Positions 35,265 through 45,639 of a DNA stretch of 64,000 bases are shown here, one piece after another. Position 1 is the stretch's first letter, and each line of letters opens with the position of its first letter. The translations under genes and the position numbers were made by a program. The stretch lies in assembly GCA_000934455.1 (NCBI GenBank), contig KN882213.1, positions 202,336 through 266,335 on the forward strand, written 5' to 3'. This DNA comes from Apostichopus parvimensis. Lineage: Eukaryota; Echinodermata; Holothuroidea; Aspidochirotida; Stichopodidae. The notes beneath the pieces are model-generated. The model saw only the letters and a program-made list of their open reading frames with translations. It was not told where the DNA came from and searched no databases.

Positions 35265-36452
35265 TTGTTTACCTTAACAATGACAAGAAGAACCTTCACA
35301 TTAATAACACAGTATTATATACGTTTTGCTATACGAGTGTTACACACATGCTTTCGAAAGCTTCTTGAAATGTACGGGTTTNNNNNNNNNNNNNNNNNNN
35401 NNNNNNNNNNNNNNNNNNNNNNNNNNNNNNNNNNNNNNNNNNNNNNNNNNNNNNNNNNNNNNNNNNNNNNNNNNNNNNNNNNNNNNNNNNNNNNNNNNNN
35501 NNNNNNNNNNNNNNNNNNNNNNNNNNNNNNNNNNNNNNNNCCCCCCCCCCCCCCCTCAAATTTGTTTGTCTGTATCGTAATTAGTACTTACTAGTTCATA
35601 ACAATAGTAGCATCCGCCCTATTCTTATATACATAGTTCATTAGGCTAAGGTACATCTGCTGTAAGCTTGTGTGGAAGTCGTGGGCCAATAGTGTTGCTC
35701 CTTGGTAACGTAATTTCTCGAACAGTATCGATGTTTGATATATGTAAGTAGCGATCGTTATCTGATCTGAGCATGCTCACTCTTTACTTGTGTATGAGGC
35801 AAACGCATTCATGCGTTTTTTGACGGAATTTTACCAATTAAGGGCGGCTGTAAGTTCGTTGAATACAATTCGTTGTGTACCTTAACAATGACAACAACCT
35901 TCACATTAATAACACAGTATTATATACGTTTTGCTATACGAGTGTTACACACATACTTTCGAAAGCTTCTTGAAATCTACGGGTTTTAATTAACACATCA
36001 TTTCAATGAATCAAAAAATTACTTTTCATTTGCTTCGCTTGGCTGGTAAGTATATTTAACTTTATGAATAACTTTTTGATTCCAATAAACTGTTAAACTG
36101 GTTCTACGAATGAACCATTGCAAATACTTTCTGCCTGCCCCCCCTCAAATTTTTTTTAAGTATCGTAATTAGTACTAACTAGTTGATAACAATACTAGCA
36201 TCCGCCCTATTCGTATATACATAGTTCATTAGGCTAAGGTACATCTGCTATTAGCTTGTGTGGAAGTCGTGGGCCAATAGTGTTGCTCCTTAGTAACGTA
36301 ATTTCTCGAACAGTATCGATGTTTGATATATGTAAGTAGCGATCGTTATCTGTTCTGAGCATGCTCACGCTATACTTGTGTATGGTTTTTTGACGGGTTG
36401 TAGGCGGAATTTTACGAATTAAGGGCGGCTGTGGGTTCGTTGAATACAATGC
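35265..36452 (+). repeat. Tandem duplication, two copies of about 0.6 kb
   Basis: Copy 1 (about 35265-35872) and copy 2 (about 35873-36452) share, with few differences, CCTTAACAATGACAA, ATATACGTTTTGCTATACGA, the poly-C/TCAAAT junction, AAGGTACATCTGCT and GTTCGTTGAATACAAT. CTTAACAA is offset by 608 bp and TCAAAT by 589 bp. Copy 1 alone has an AAACGCATTCATGCGTTT palindrome near 35799. Confidence 0.9.
35382..35540. other. Assembly gap (159 N)
   Basis: Unknown bases between a unique word and a run of 15 C. Copy 2 of the duplication supplies the corresponding sequence (about 35990-36138) and suggests that the true gap is about 20 bp shorter, unless the poly-C run differs. Confidence 0.97.
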
Positions 36453-36710
36453 GAACAGAGGTGGGGAGGGGGTCTGCTGAAGAAAATTGAAACGTTTACA
36501 CGCCAACTGGTGCATTCAGAGACCTATTTAGACTAATACGTTTGGTCTTTAATTCGGTCTAAACGCTTGGTGCTGCTAAGAAATACTTTTCAATTGTAAA
36601 ACTATTCAGTGTGTAGGCCAATGAAAAAAGCCAGTGGCAGACCATAACATGATACGACAATGTAATTATTTTATTTCATCTTTTGAAAGTACCTTAAATT
36701 TCCTTCACAG

Positions 36711-36808
36711 GATTACTTGGCTTCTGTAAAGGCTTCAAAAATCGCCAGGCTAGACGAGAGATAGATTCAGTTTGATACACTGGCCTCAGATATTAGCTCT
36801 TTGTTAAA
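36711..36808 (+). pseudogene. Exon-like segment with in-frame stop
   Basis: A good acceptor (AATTTCCTTCACAG) ends at 36710 and GTAAGT begins at 36809. Frame 1 reads DYLASVKASKIARLDER, then TAG, then IQFDTLASDISSLLK, which looks like one heptad-rich helix interrupted by a single nonsense codon. The other two frames also have stops. It is either a decayed coding exon or chance; the protein was not recognised. Confidence 0.3.
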
Positions 36809-37129
36809 GTAAGTATTTTACGACATAATGGTTGGAGACACATGTGTTGTAGGATTATCAGTCGTATTTCAAGGACTAGGACCGTTAGCTATGTCTATAT
36901 ATATAATTGTCTTCCCTATCCTCCAAAATTTATCACTAAAATTTATTTATTATATGTCTTCATGTAAAGTTTATTTAAGTCTAGAACAGGCTTTCTAGAC
37001 TTCTCTCATTCATTGAATCAACTATCTGGTTCAATTAGAATTTAGTTTAAAAATTTCGATTTCAAACATTGACTAAAGGAGATACAACACCACCCATCAA
37101 TATTAGTCTATGGGATAGGTACAGGCCTC

Positions 37130-37270
37130 AAATTTCACAATTGTTTAGGGCAAGGCCACATTGCCCTTGAATAGGCCAACATTTTCAAGGGCACCAAGGC
37201 CATGAGGTAAGGCACCAAGGCCAATTTGCATCTAAACGAAGGGCAACAAGGCCATAAGGAATAAACATCA
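37130..37270. repeat. Local imperfect GGGCACCAAGGCCAT repeat
   Basis: AGGGCAAGGCCAC, AGGGCACCAAGGCCAT, AGGCACCAAGGCCAAT and AGGGCAACAAGGCCAT occur within 140 bases at irregular spacing. No function visible. Confidence 0.6.
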
Positions 37271-37958
37271 TGAAAGAATTTCTGTTCAGGACCTGGCGGC
37301 TGTTTTAATGAAGCAGAACCGTAGAAGGTGGTCTCTCTCACTTTGCTTTCCTTTTTGTCAATATAATTATTTAAAACTCCTACTCTTATTCGAATCAATC
37401 CTTCCTGACCCTTAGCAAAAGCAAACATCATTATGGTAACTCAACTCCTAAATTTATGGACAGACTCTGATTATGGGGGTACCTCATGTGAACCATAAAC
37501 CCTTATCAGTTTACTGGAGTAGTCCTCAATCCATGCCAACACTAATTGAACAGAATAATATTCAACCAAAAATGCCCTTTTCAGTTTCATGGGTTGTTAT
37601 ATGGGTGGTTAGGCTGATAGGGTTCATGTTGAAAATGTAACTAACAACAGCAAGTTCTTTTACACTTATTTGACACTTATTGATGCTGAAAAATTCTTTC
37701 CAAAAAACGCAAGTTAAGTCCCTAAGAAATGCAGTACATGTACACAAAAATTAAGAAACCGAATTGCCATCACTCATTGGAAGTATGCATCTTAAAAAGG
37801 GTTGATATTTGTAACCAGTTCTGGTTTAAAGCACATGGCCAAGTATCTATCTATTCGGGCTCGCATGCTAATGAAGAATCAACACTGTACATCTGAACAG
37901 GCAACAGATCAGCAACGATGTCAATCATTCCATCAGCAATGTCAACGTCAGAAGCAAG

Positions 37959-40900
37959 TCATGGCCTGAAGAAGATGAACAGGCAGATGAGTGAGAGTCT
38001 TGATGATGTTTTTGCAGGGTTCCTAGGTTTGTATTTCTTGACGCTTGGACGCTTGGTGTGGATTCCATTGTTCCACCATCTCGCTACAGCCGGTGCAGGG
38101 TTGAAGGACTCCGGTTCAGGGCCCTGTGTACAATTGCGAAGGAGATCTCTTGTGGAAGCCTTCAGGCTGAGACGCCAGTCACCCACAAAGCGCTTGATCT
38201 GAATCTCTGAAATGTCACGCTCAACCTGGCATGTGAACTTGGTAAAACCAGGCTGATTCGTATGAGGTGAAGAAGGTTTGGATATTTACGAGATTTTTGT
38301 AACAGCATCTTCTTCCAGGGGGGAGAAACTGCTCTTTATGATGATGTTTTTTGGATGTGTTGTTTTGCCTGTGTGTATCCACTCCCTTTCAATTTTTGCT
38401 GACATCACATCCCTTCTTAAGAAGCAGTGGCCTGAAGTGGTCAGATATGGTTTGGACCTCATCCAAACCATAATCCAACAATGCTTGAGGATCAGACGGA
38501 TAATTGGAAGGATCCAGGATTTCTGTAGCCATTATCACTGGATCATCCTTGAAGCTAGAAAATCTGGTCCGTTGCAGGATACAATGGTGTCGATGATGTA
38601 TGTTGTCTGCCATTTAAATGGCTCTGCCGACCTGGCTTGAAGTTCAACATCATTCAAGAGGAAGGTGCCTTTTCAATTGGCAATGGCTTCATTGACAGCA
38701 GCAAGTGCTGGTCTCAGGTGAGGGCCTGGAGTTGTCCTCTTCCACTTTAAGCTTTCTTCTGCAAGCACACAACTGGTTCTCACTGAAGAAAGAGGTAGGT
38801 CGTGACGCTAAAACTCGAGAGATACCTCAGCTATGTCGTAAACCAAATCCTGGTGTAATGCCATGTGTAAAACAAACTTGCAGGATTTTGGAGCTTCAAG
38901 TAACCTTTCATCTTGGCGGCATCAGCAGCTGCTACATCTCTCCGTTGCCCAGTGGTTTGCTCTTCGAATTGTATCGCCACACACTGATAATTCGTGACCA
39001 GACTGTGCAGCGCTTTTCGTCTGTGGTCCATCCAACGGGTTCCTTGTGCTAGCGAAGGCTTGACTACATTTCTTTTCAAAATATTGGCAACGGCTTCAGC
39101 TCACGCCACCTCTTTGGTGATCGTTTGTAAAGGCAGTACAACCTGATAAGTAGCTAATCAACCTGAAAACAACGTTCAAATATTACATCACAGTTAATAA
39201 ACTTAGAATGTAAGCTTCGTTAGAGATTTTTCTCTTTCCATATGTATCAGTATTAATGTGTTTGCCAAAATACAGAACAGGTGGGATCCAGAAAATCGAA
39301 GACTATGAGTTTAAATAAATTTTTGAAACGAGTGCTCCTCTGTATTAACAACATTTGTGCATTAAAAGGTTTGTAAAGTTATTTCAACTGAACTAAATAC
39401 TTCACTTTGTTAGTGTTTGGTTATTGTTACTTTTATTCCCGTGTGTAAATATTTGTTTTAAAATATAAATCTACTGCTTTATATAACAAAAACATACATC
39501 CGTGAAATATGTCCCCTTAAATGCATCCTTGAAGGATAACTCCAGCCGACGTGTTAGACAGTATATCTTGATCAGCCGAGGAGCAGACACAGACCGCTGT
39601 AGTTTGGTCAGCACTCGATCAATCTTTCCAAAGCTCACCGATGCACCGTCAGCTACTGCATAAACCAAAGAACTGCTTAAATCAAGAAGTTTCTCCTCGC
39701 ACTTCTTGGCTTCATGGACATCATCTGCATTACATGTGCTTGCTTCAGCAATCCTAAAAATGCAAAATTCCAAAAAAGATAAAATAAAGTGGTTTGGTCG
39801 TCACACTTGGTCTCATATCATTGTGTGCCTGCACACGACCACATATATGATTTCACTCTTCCCTATAGATACAATAACTAATGTGACCATGGAACATATG
39901 TAACTGTTATGGTTTTAAGAAAAAGTAAATATTAAAGATAATTTGTGGCATCTTCACAAATTTCTTTGCTTGAGGAATTTTATATATTTCTTTTCTTCTC
40001 CACAGGAAACTATGACTATATGCAGCATTGTAAAAACATTTATTGGTACTCACTTTCAGTTTTTCAATTGCATATTTTACTTACCCAAGGAGTCTGATCT
40101 TGGGAACTCCATCTTCAATGAATTTCATGCTGATCACCTCCTCAGACTGCGACTTGTCAGAGCTGCCATCAAACAAAATAGAGCAGTAAAAGTTATCATT
40201 TAACATCCCTTGCAGACATGGTGCCAGCAATATGGCTGATAAATGCCCTACATGCCATACCATTGCAATATGTCGTTCCCAACTCTACACCATGTTTACG
40301 TTCTACCGAAACTAGAGTTATGTAGAGTGTGAATGTCTGTTCACAATATGCAACTGTGTATGCAATGTCGAAAAGTTTGCACATTTTGTCCTTTGTCTTG
40401 GTGGTCAATGCTGTAAATTGCTGGTGCATGACTGATGCTTTGTTCTCTTGTCATCTTTCTCTCACCGCTGCCAGATGGCTATTTGGCTGATGATGCTGGT
40501 GATATCGACACACCGAACACCAAACTTTTGTTACGTAACCAACACGACTCTCATATTGTAGCCAATCATATCCCCAACCATGAACTGTTACGGGTCTTGT
40601 CTTCCGTAAAGCTGCTTAACCTGAACGAGTTGTGTGATTGCTAGGACCTGCTGCTGCTAGTGCTACATGTATGGTTTTATGATCATCAGTAATTGGCTGG
40701 GACTGGGGCTGTGGAGTTTGCGAGGACACATCTTCCAGAAATGTTTGTTGAGGTACGGCTACAGCTTGCCTGAGTTTGAAGAAAAAAGACAAAACTTTGT
40801 GAAACCTTTTTCAAGTTGAAGAAAAAACAAGAAACATAAAGCAACATGCAAGCAAAATATTAATAACTGTATTTATTGTGGGCCCCCTTGGATTTGCAGT

Positions 40901-41260
40901 GTTTTTTATCAGCATCTAAACAAAATAAACATTTGACTAAATTTGGATAGCTCAGCCTTAAGTTTATAACAACAGGTTTCTAAAACTTGGTGTATCACAG
41001 TTAAAGTAACATGTACTAACACCCGCGAAAGACGTTAGAGAAAAAATAATAACATGGAACGTAATATGCTGAAGCAAAAAAATTAATTTTTTGTACTATG
41101 AAGAAAAATAATTTAGTCATTGACACTGACGCTGGAAAAAGAATAAAATCCTTCGTATCATGTAAAACAACTCATTTATTCATTGACACGGACGCTGAAA
41201 ATTGGCTTACCCGACACCACCGACATAACCGAAGTAGCAATCCAGCTTCTTACACTTCAT
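37959..41260 (-). pseudogene. ZNF862-like, hAT-derived gene, four exons, disabled
   Basis: Exon 1 (41260-41211) starts ATG (MKCKKLDCYFGYVGGV) and ends at GTAAGC. Exon 2 (40769-40085) follows a CTCAG acceptor and joins in frame. It carries a TTF/BED-like finger piece (VTKVWCSVC), FDIAYTVAYCEQ, KHGVELGTTY and the hAT first-Asp motif FDGSSDKSQSEEVI, and ends at GTAAGT. Exon 3 (39752-39498) joins in phase 2 (GG|G) and reads IAEASTCNADD, VADGASVSFGK, and CLTRRLELSFKDAFKG to a GTATGT donor. Exon 4 starts at 39162 after TTTTCAG: VD, a TAG, then LYKRSPKRWRELK, QGTRWMDHRRKALHSL, EILDPSNYPSD and, at the end, AVARWWNNGIHTKRPS. Several stops and shifts in exons 2 and 4 disable it. The family is hAT-derived and often domesticated in animals. 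No terminal inverted repeats were found. Confidence 0.8.
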
Positions 41261-41269
41261 GACTGTCTC

Positions 41270-42520
41270 CTCCAGTTGACCGGTTTTTAACAGCTTTAAT
41301 CTGTATTTCCGATGCAATAATGTACTCTTTGGATTGTCGATTGGCCGTAGATGAGTTTTTACTTCGGAACTTTATTTAGAAAACGGGGAAATTTTTGCCA
41401 AACGTAAACAACACAGACTTTGCATTACATGTACATAAAGTGAGATTTAGGTAACCATACTACCCATGCCATGCATGGTCCACGTGCACAATTATGTACT
41501 GACACCAGTGAAGAAGCAGAGAGTACCAGTGCAATTTAGGCGGGCGACAAGCTCGAATAAAACCGAAATTGTGATTAGATGGTACCGATCATGGACGACC
41601 AAGCATAAGTACGCGTGTTGCAAGATGAGTACCAGTGCGATTTTCTCAAACGGTCGTTGGCCGAAGAAAGTTCTCTCACGTTCAGGCCCGTGTACAAACT
41701 TGGAATAAAACAATATGCTTATCTTATCTGTCGTTGCATCGTTCACACGCTGCTGGCATCCCCCGTCCGTCCACATCCGGCCCGCGAGATCTTTTTCCCA
41801 GCGCTGTAAAGGCCATCATTTCGTCCCTCGCTTCTCGTTGGCTGGGTTTTGCACTTTTGATGCTGAATTCGAAAGTTCTTGCTTACGATATGTGTGTGTG
41901 TGTATGTACATGATTGAACATACACGTGCATGCAGTTGATCGTGATTCGCTAACACGTACTGTATGAACTGGCGACTGTCTTGAAAGAAGTTTGTTAAAA
42001 ACTTTGTTTAAATGTCTTTTCTTTGCTTTTGCGCGGAATTGTTTGTGTACATTTACATCCATAACTTCTTAAAACATGATACTGCGACCATGGACTGTGA
42101 GTGTACACGTCTCATTGTAGATGACTGTCCTTCTTTGAAGGTAACGATTACTTAGGTTCATGATCCAAACTGAAAAGCCAATAAATCGAATAAGGTAGTT
42201 TTTACAAGTGTGAAGCTTCGAAGTGATGGTGTAACTTGCTGTACAGAGCACTGCGATGGCAATGTACGCATATGAGAGGTGGTATGCTTGCTTCAAAACT
42301 GCTTAAAAACATTGGACAGCTTGGCCGTTTCTGGTTGACTATTTACTTGAGATGATTAAACTTTAATCTGATAGACTGTTAGTTTTGAGCATAGCGATTG
42401 ATTTGATTTTCAAAATTATGACCCTTTGAAACGGTTTCCCTTTGGCACGGTTTTCAGATAATAAAATACGTAAGATATAGGCGTAGTATTTAGTCATGCA
42501 TGTTAGTAGTACCACTGCCA
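41270..42520. other. No recognised gene
   Basis: Region upstream of the ZNF862-like gene on its strand, with moderately raised CpG near 41.5-41.85 kb. It could have held the promoter. Overlapping frames on both strands at 41.47-41.94 kb show no family resemblance. Confidence 0.45.
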
Positions 42521-42521
42521 G

Positions 42522-42911
42522 TCAAATGTCATAAGCCAAATTGGTCCGTTGACCTCCTCGAAGATTATAAACATTATCAGGTTCACAGCACTTATTAATA
42601 TTAATCCGACGTCTGCCATCTTCAATCAGCTGGTTAGCAGAACGACGGGACCATTTGGTTAAGTTGTCAATCCAACGCATATGCGGACGGCCTGTTTTGC
42701 GTTTGCAGCCGTACGGTAAGCCATACAGTACAGCCGCAGTCAGACCTTCACACCGCACAGCGTGTCCGCACCACTGTACTTTACGTTGAAGAACATTTTC
42801 AGAAGATAACAACCAACGTCCTGCAATTTGTGTGTTCAACTCATCATTTGACAGGTAATCGTTCCAAGTTAGGCCTACCAAAACGGCGCCATATTTCTCT
42901 GCCCAACGCAT
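42522..42911 (-). pseudogene. Non-LTR retrotransposon ORF2 C-terminal fragment
   Basis: A 129-residue frame reads QIAGRWLLSSENVLQRKVQW, CGHAVRCEG, and YGCKRKTGRPHMRWIDNLTK. This is the C-terminal region after the RT thumb in endonuclease/RT LINEs: an R(x)WxGHxxR pattern and the GRPxxRWxD box. It is 5'-truncated, as LINE copies usually are, and no poly(A) or tail repeat was identified at the end. The clade is different from the LINE at 59 kb. The frame is uninterrupted, so the copy may be young, but RT itself is absent. Confidence 0.75.
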
Positions 42912-43734
42912 GAGGTCGATGCATGTCAGCCACTATCATGGTCCAAGTCGTGCTACAACAAGTGCTAAAGCATGGTCCAAGTGCTACACTAAGTGCTACT
43001 GCCACTGTGGAGTAGTTATTGAAGACAGAAATTGTGTTACGTTTATATTATATGGTGATGTTTTGTATCATCTTCAAACTGTTACAGTTAGATGTAACTT
43101 CTTTAATTTACAGCAACAGAGTTGTGCGATACATAACCACAGACCCTCTACACCCGTGGCATAACACACTGACAAATAAATTAACTCTTCTCAAACGCGT
43201 ACCATTGTACATTCTGCTGCTAGACTGTTTTCTTTTATTGTTGTGAGTGTAGCAAAGTGGCCTTGTGAAATGTGGTATGTGATGAGCAATTCAGTGCAGC
43301 AGCTGCTAGTTGATATTGTAATGAATCTTATTTATACGGACCCCAGCCAATGGGAGCGTTGTATGCTAAACTTGGCCTTTACCGCGCTGGGGAAAAAAAT
43401 CGCGTTCCGCCCGAGTTTTTAAATAGCCATGCAGCAACCGATGCGCTCTGTGCGTGTGATCATAGAGCATGTGATGTACGTGTTCGGTTATTTTCCCGTT
43501 GGTTTTTTGTGTGAAATTTTATTTACACACGAAACACTACCTGTTCCGCAATTTAGCCATAACATTCACTGAACTTTGAATGAACCATGACTTAAAAACA
43601 ACAATTTTATCAATCAAGTTTACAAAATATAGCATAAATTTTCTATATGAATATTGTTGGTATGATTTTCCCCAAGCCAACATAAAATAGCAGTATTTTT
43701 GGATAAATAGTCAGTTTAGGGAACGATGGATATA
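42912..43734. other. No recognised gene
   Basis: Contains no coding motif or element end that I could identify. Chance frames near 42.91-43.25 kb overlap each other. Confidence 0.5.
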
Positions 43735-44010
43735 TTGTACAAATTTAGTGTAGCAATACACCTCCACTTGTATACTTGTTTCTATCTATGGGGCGTACCA
43801 ATACGCCCCAATTAATTTAGTGAAGCAAATACACCTCTACATGTAATTGTTTATATGGGGCGTACCAATACGCCCCAACCAAGTTAGTGTAACAATACAC
43901 CTCTACTTGTAATTGTTTCAATCTTTGGGGCGTACCGATACGCCCCTAACAAATTTAGTGTAGCAATACACCTCTACTTTTTGTTTCTATCTTTGGGGTA
44001 TACCAACAGC
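43735..44010 (+). repeat. Four-unit, about 69-bp tandem repeat with two hairpins per unit
   Basis: TTAGTGTAGCAATACACCTC and its variants recur at about 43745, 43815, 43882 and 43953. Three units end in GGGGCGTACCAATACGCCCC (43790-43809, 43857-43876) or its G variant (43927-43946), an 8-bp perfect stem with a 4-base loop. The fourth is decayed. The start of each unit, GTGTA-GCAA-TACAC, is a second stem; as RNA the loop would be a GNRA tetraloop. The stems are better conserved than the linkers. Confidence 0.9.
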
Positions 44011-44511
44011 TTGTACTAGACCAATTGATAGTACTCTTTGGATATAAGCTCCTCATTAGAAGGAGTTCTATAAGCATACATCTATACTTAAACTAATGTC
44101 CCAAAGTTAAGGAAACAGGACCAAAAATTGAGATTCCTATTCATTTAGAGAATTTCTGGTGACCATTTCAACACCAGAGGCATATAAAAATGTACTTTCA
44201 GCAGGAGAGATATCCATAGCAGCTCTTTAACGGGGGGAGGGGGGGGGGGACAGAGAAAATTATGTGTGTTTCTCAAAACTACATATCTTTTACATAAGTT
44301 GTTACAAGAAAATACTTGAGTACACACTGCCCAGTGAATAATATGTGTAAAACATAAGGTTTGCTAATTATTCAGCTCAAATTCTTTATCTATAGCTGCA
44401 TATCTTTCTTTCAAGTCAGAGACTACCCCCTTTGGGAGGCGATTTTTATGGCTTAAATTAAAGTCCTAGAACATTAAGGAATGGAAAGAAACTGATGATG
44501 TGTATGGCTGC
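44011..44511. other. No recognised gene; G-rich run
   Basis: Holds a G-rich tract at 44232-44249 (6 G, A, 11 G) and a small CTCC...GGAG stem near 44050-44070. Nothing coding was seen. Confidence 0.5.
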
Positions 44512-45639
44512 TTATTTCTTCCTTGGCATTTTCCAGTCTCCAGTCCAGGATGACTTCATCCAATGTAAAATAACCTCATCCTTTTCAATTTTAGTGACTT
44601 CTCCAATGTATGGTCGTTTGCTTGAATCAATGAGCTTCACGGCTGCTACATTCCCAACTTGAATATATGAACAGTCAGATCCTTCAATAACTTCTTTAGC
44701 AAAGTTATAACATTTATATATATTACCACTCTGAAGATCTTCAACTCTAAAAGCAAGGAGCAGAAGGACAGAAGACAGCGGTTGTTATTCTCCCTGTAAC
44801 AATTATCCATTTGCAAAAACAGATCCTTCCAAAGAGTATCCTTGTGCTTCACTAGTGTCCACAAATTGCATGTAATGCTCATGTTTCAATCATGTGGGAT
44901 ATGCTTCAGATCAGTGTAAACATATGCAAACGTGTCACATGGACCTTTAGTGTGAATTAGGACACCTGAAAAGAAAGAGAAGAATTTAACATACTACTTC
45001 ATTGACATGTATGATAAAGAGGTTGTTATTACAAGTTTTTGGCTATTAAATTAAGTTTGATAATCAACCTACTATGTGCTTTAACAAAAATAAAACAGTC
45101 ACATAATATTTGATGGATACCAAGGCCAAATCTTTATCACAACAACAAAACCCAAAAAAAACAGAATTGATTTGACCTGAACCAAAGCAATAGCAACACT
45201 AGACTTCGTGTAACCTTAGGTGTCCATCCTTATACTATTTATGAAGATAATGAAGCTTCCCCTCTTGAGAAATTGTGTTGAAAAGCAAGGCACCATACAA
45301 ACAAACACCCTGTATACACACCCACACACACATACTGCTCACGCACATACATACTGTCCTATACACCAACATGACACCACACTTTCATACTGTAGGATTA
45401 CAATTTCTTGGAAACCAGAAAACGTGATGTTTACACTTATAATGACAAACACTTTCCCTCTTGTGCACTCGTAGGTCACTTGATAATACTGACCTGTTAT
45501 GTGGATGTTTAACATCCTTATCACTCTGGACAAAATGTGGCAGATCAGTCTTTGATTGGTCCATTCCATCCACTATAAGGGTTTTCAGTTCCAAAGAAAA
45601 CAATATACTGTATGAGAAAAGAGTTGGCACAAAGTCCAA
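44512..45639 (-). pseudogene. DUF7869-type transposase-like gene remnant
   Basis: The upstream part (about 45639-45465) reads LKTLIVDGMDQSKTDLPHF, a DGMDQ-x-K motif common in DUF7869 proteins of marine invertebrates. After a decayed intron (acceptor CTTTCTTTTCAG near 44972) follow GVLIHTKGPCDTFAYVYTDL, HD-TGA-NMSIT, and LFLQMDNCYRENNNRCLLSF, the second acidic motif (QMDNCxREN). Frame then changes to the C-terminal VKLIDSSKRPYIGEVTKIEK and SWTGDWKMPRKK with a natural TAA at 44514-44512. One nonsense codon, one frameshift and missing N-terminal parts make it a pseudogene. These proteins look like DDE-type transposases, but their biochemistry is not established. Family assignment is from recalled motif resemblance. 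Confidence 0.65.

Noticed and set aside
35265-35594. Reading frames crossing the N gap
   Set aside because: They consist mostly of unknown residues.
38278-39052. Plus-strand frames of 94-120 residues
   Set aside because: Antisense shadows of the ZNF862-like gene on the minus strand.
41466-41939. Overlapping frames on both strands
   Set aside because: No family resemblance and no supporting splice sites; overlaps in several frames suggest low stop density, not coding.
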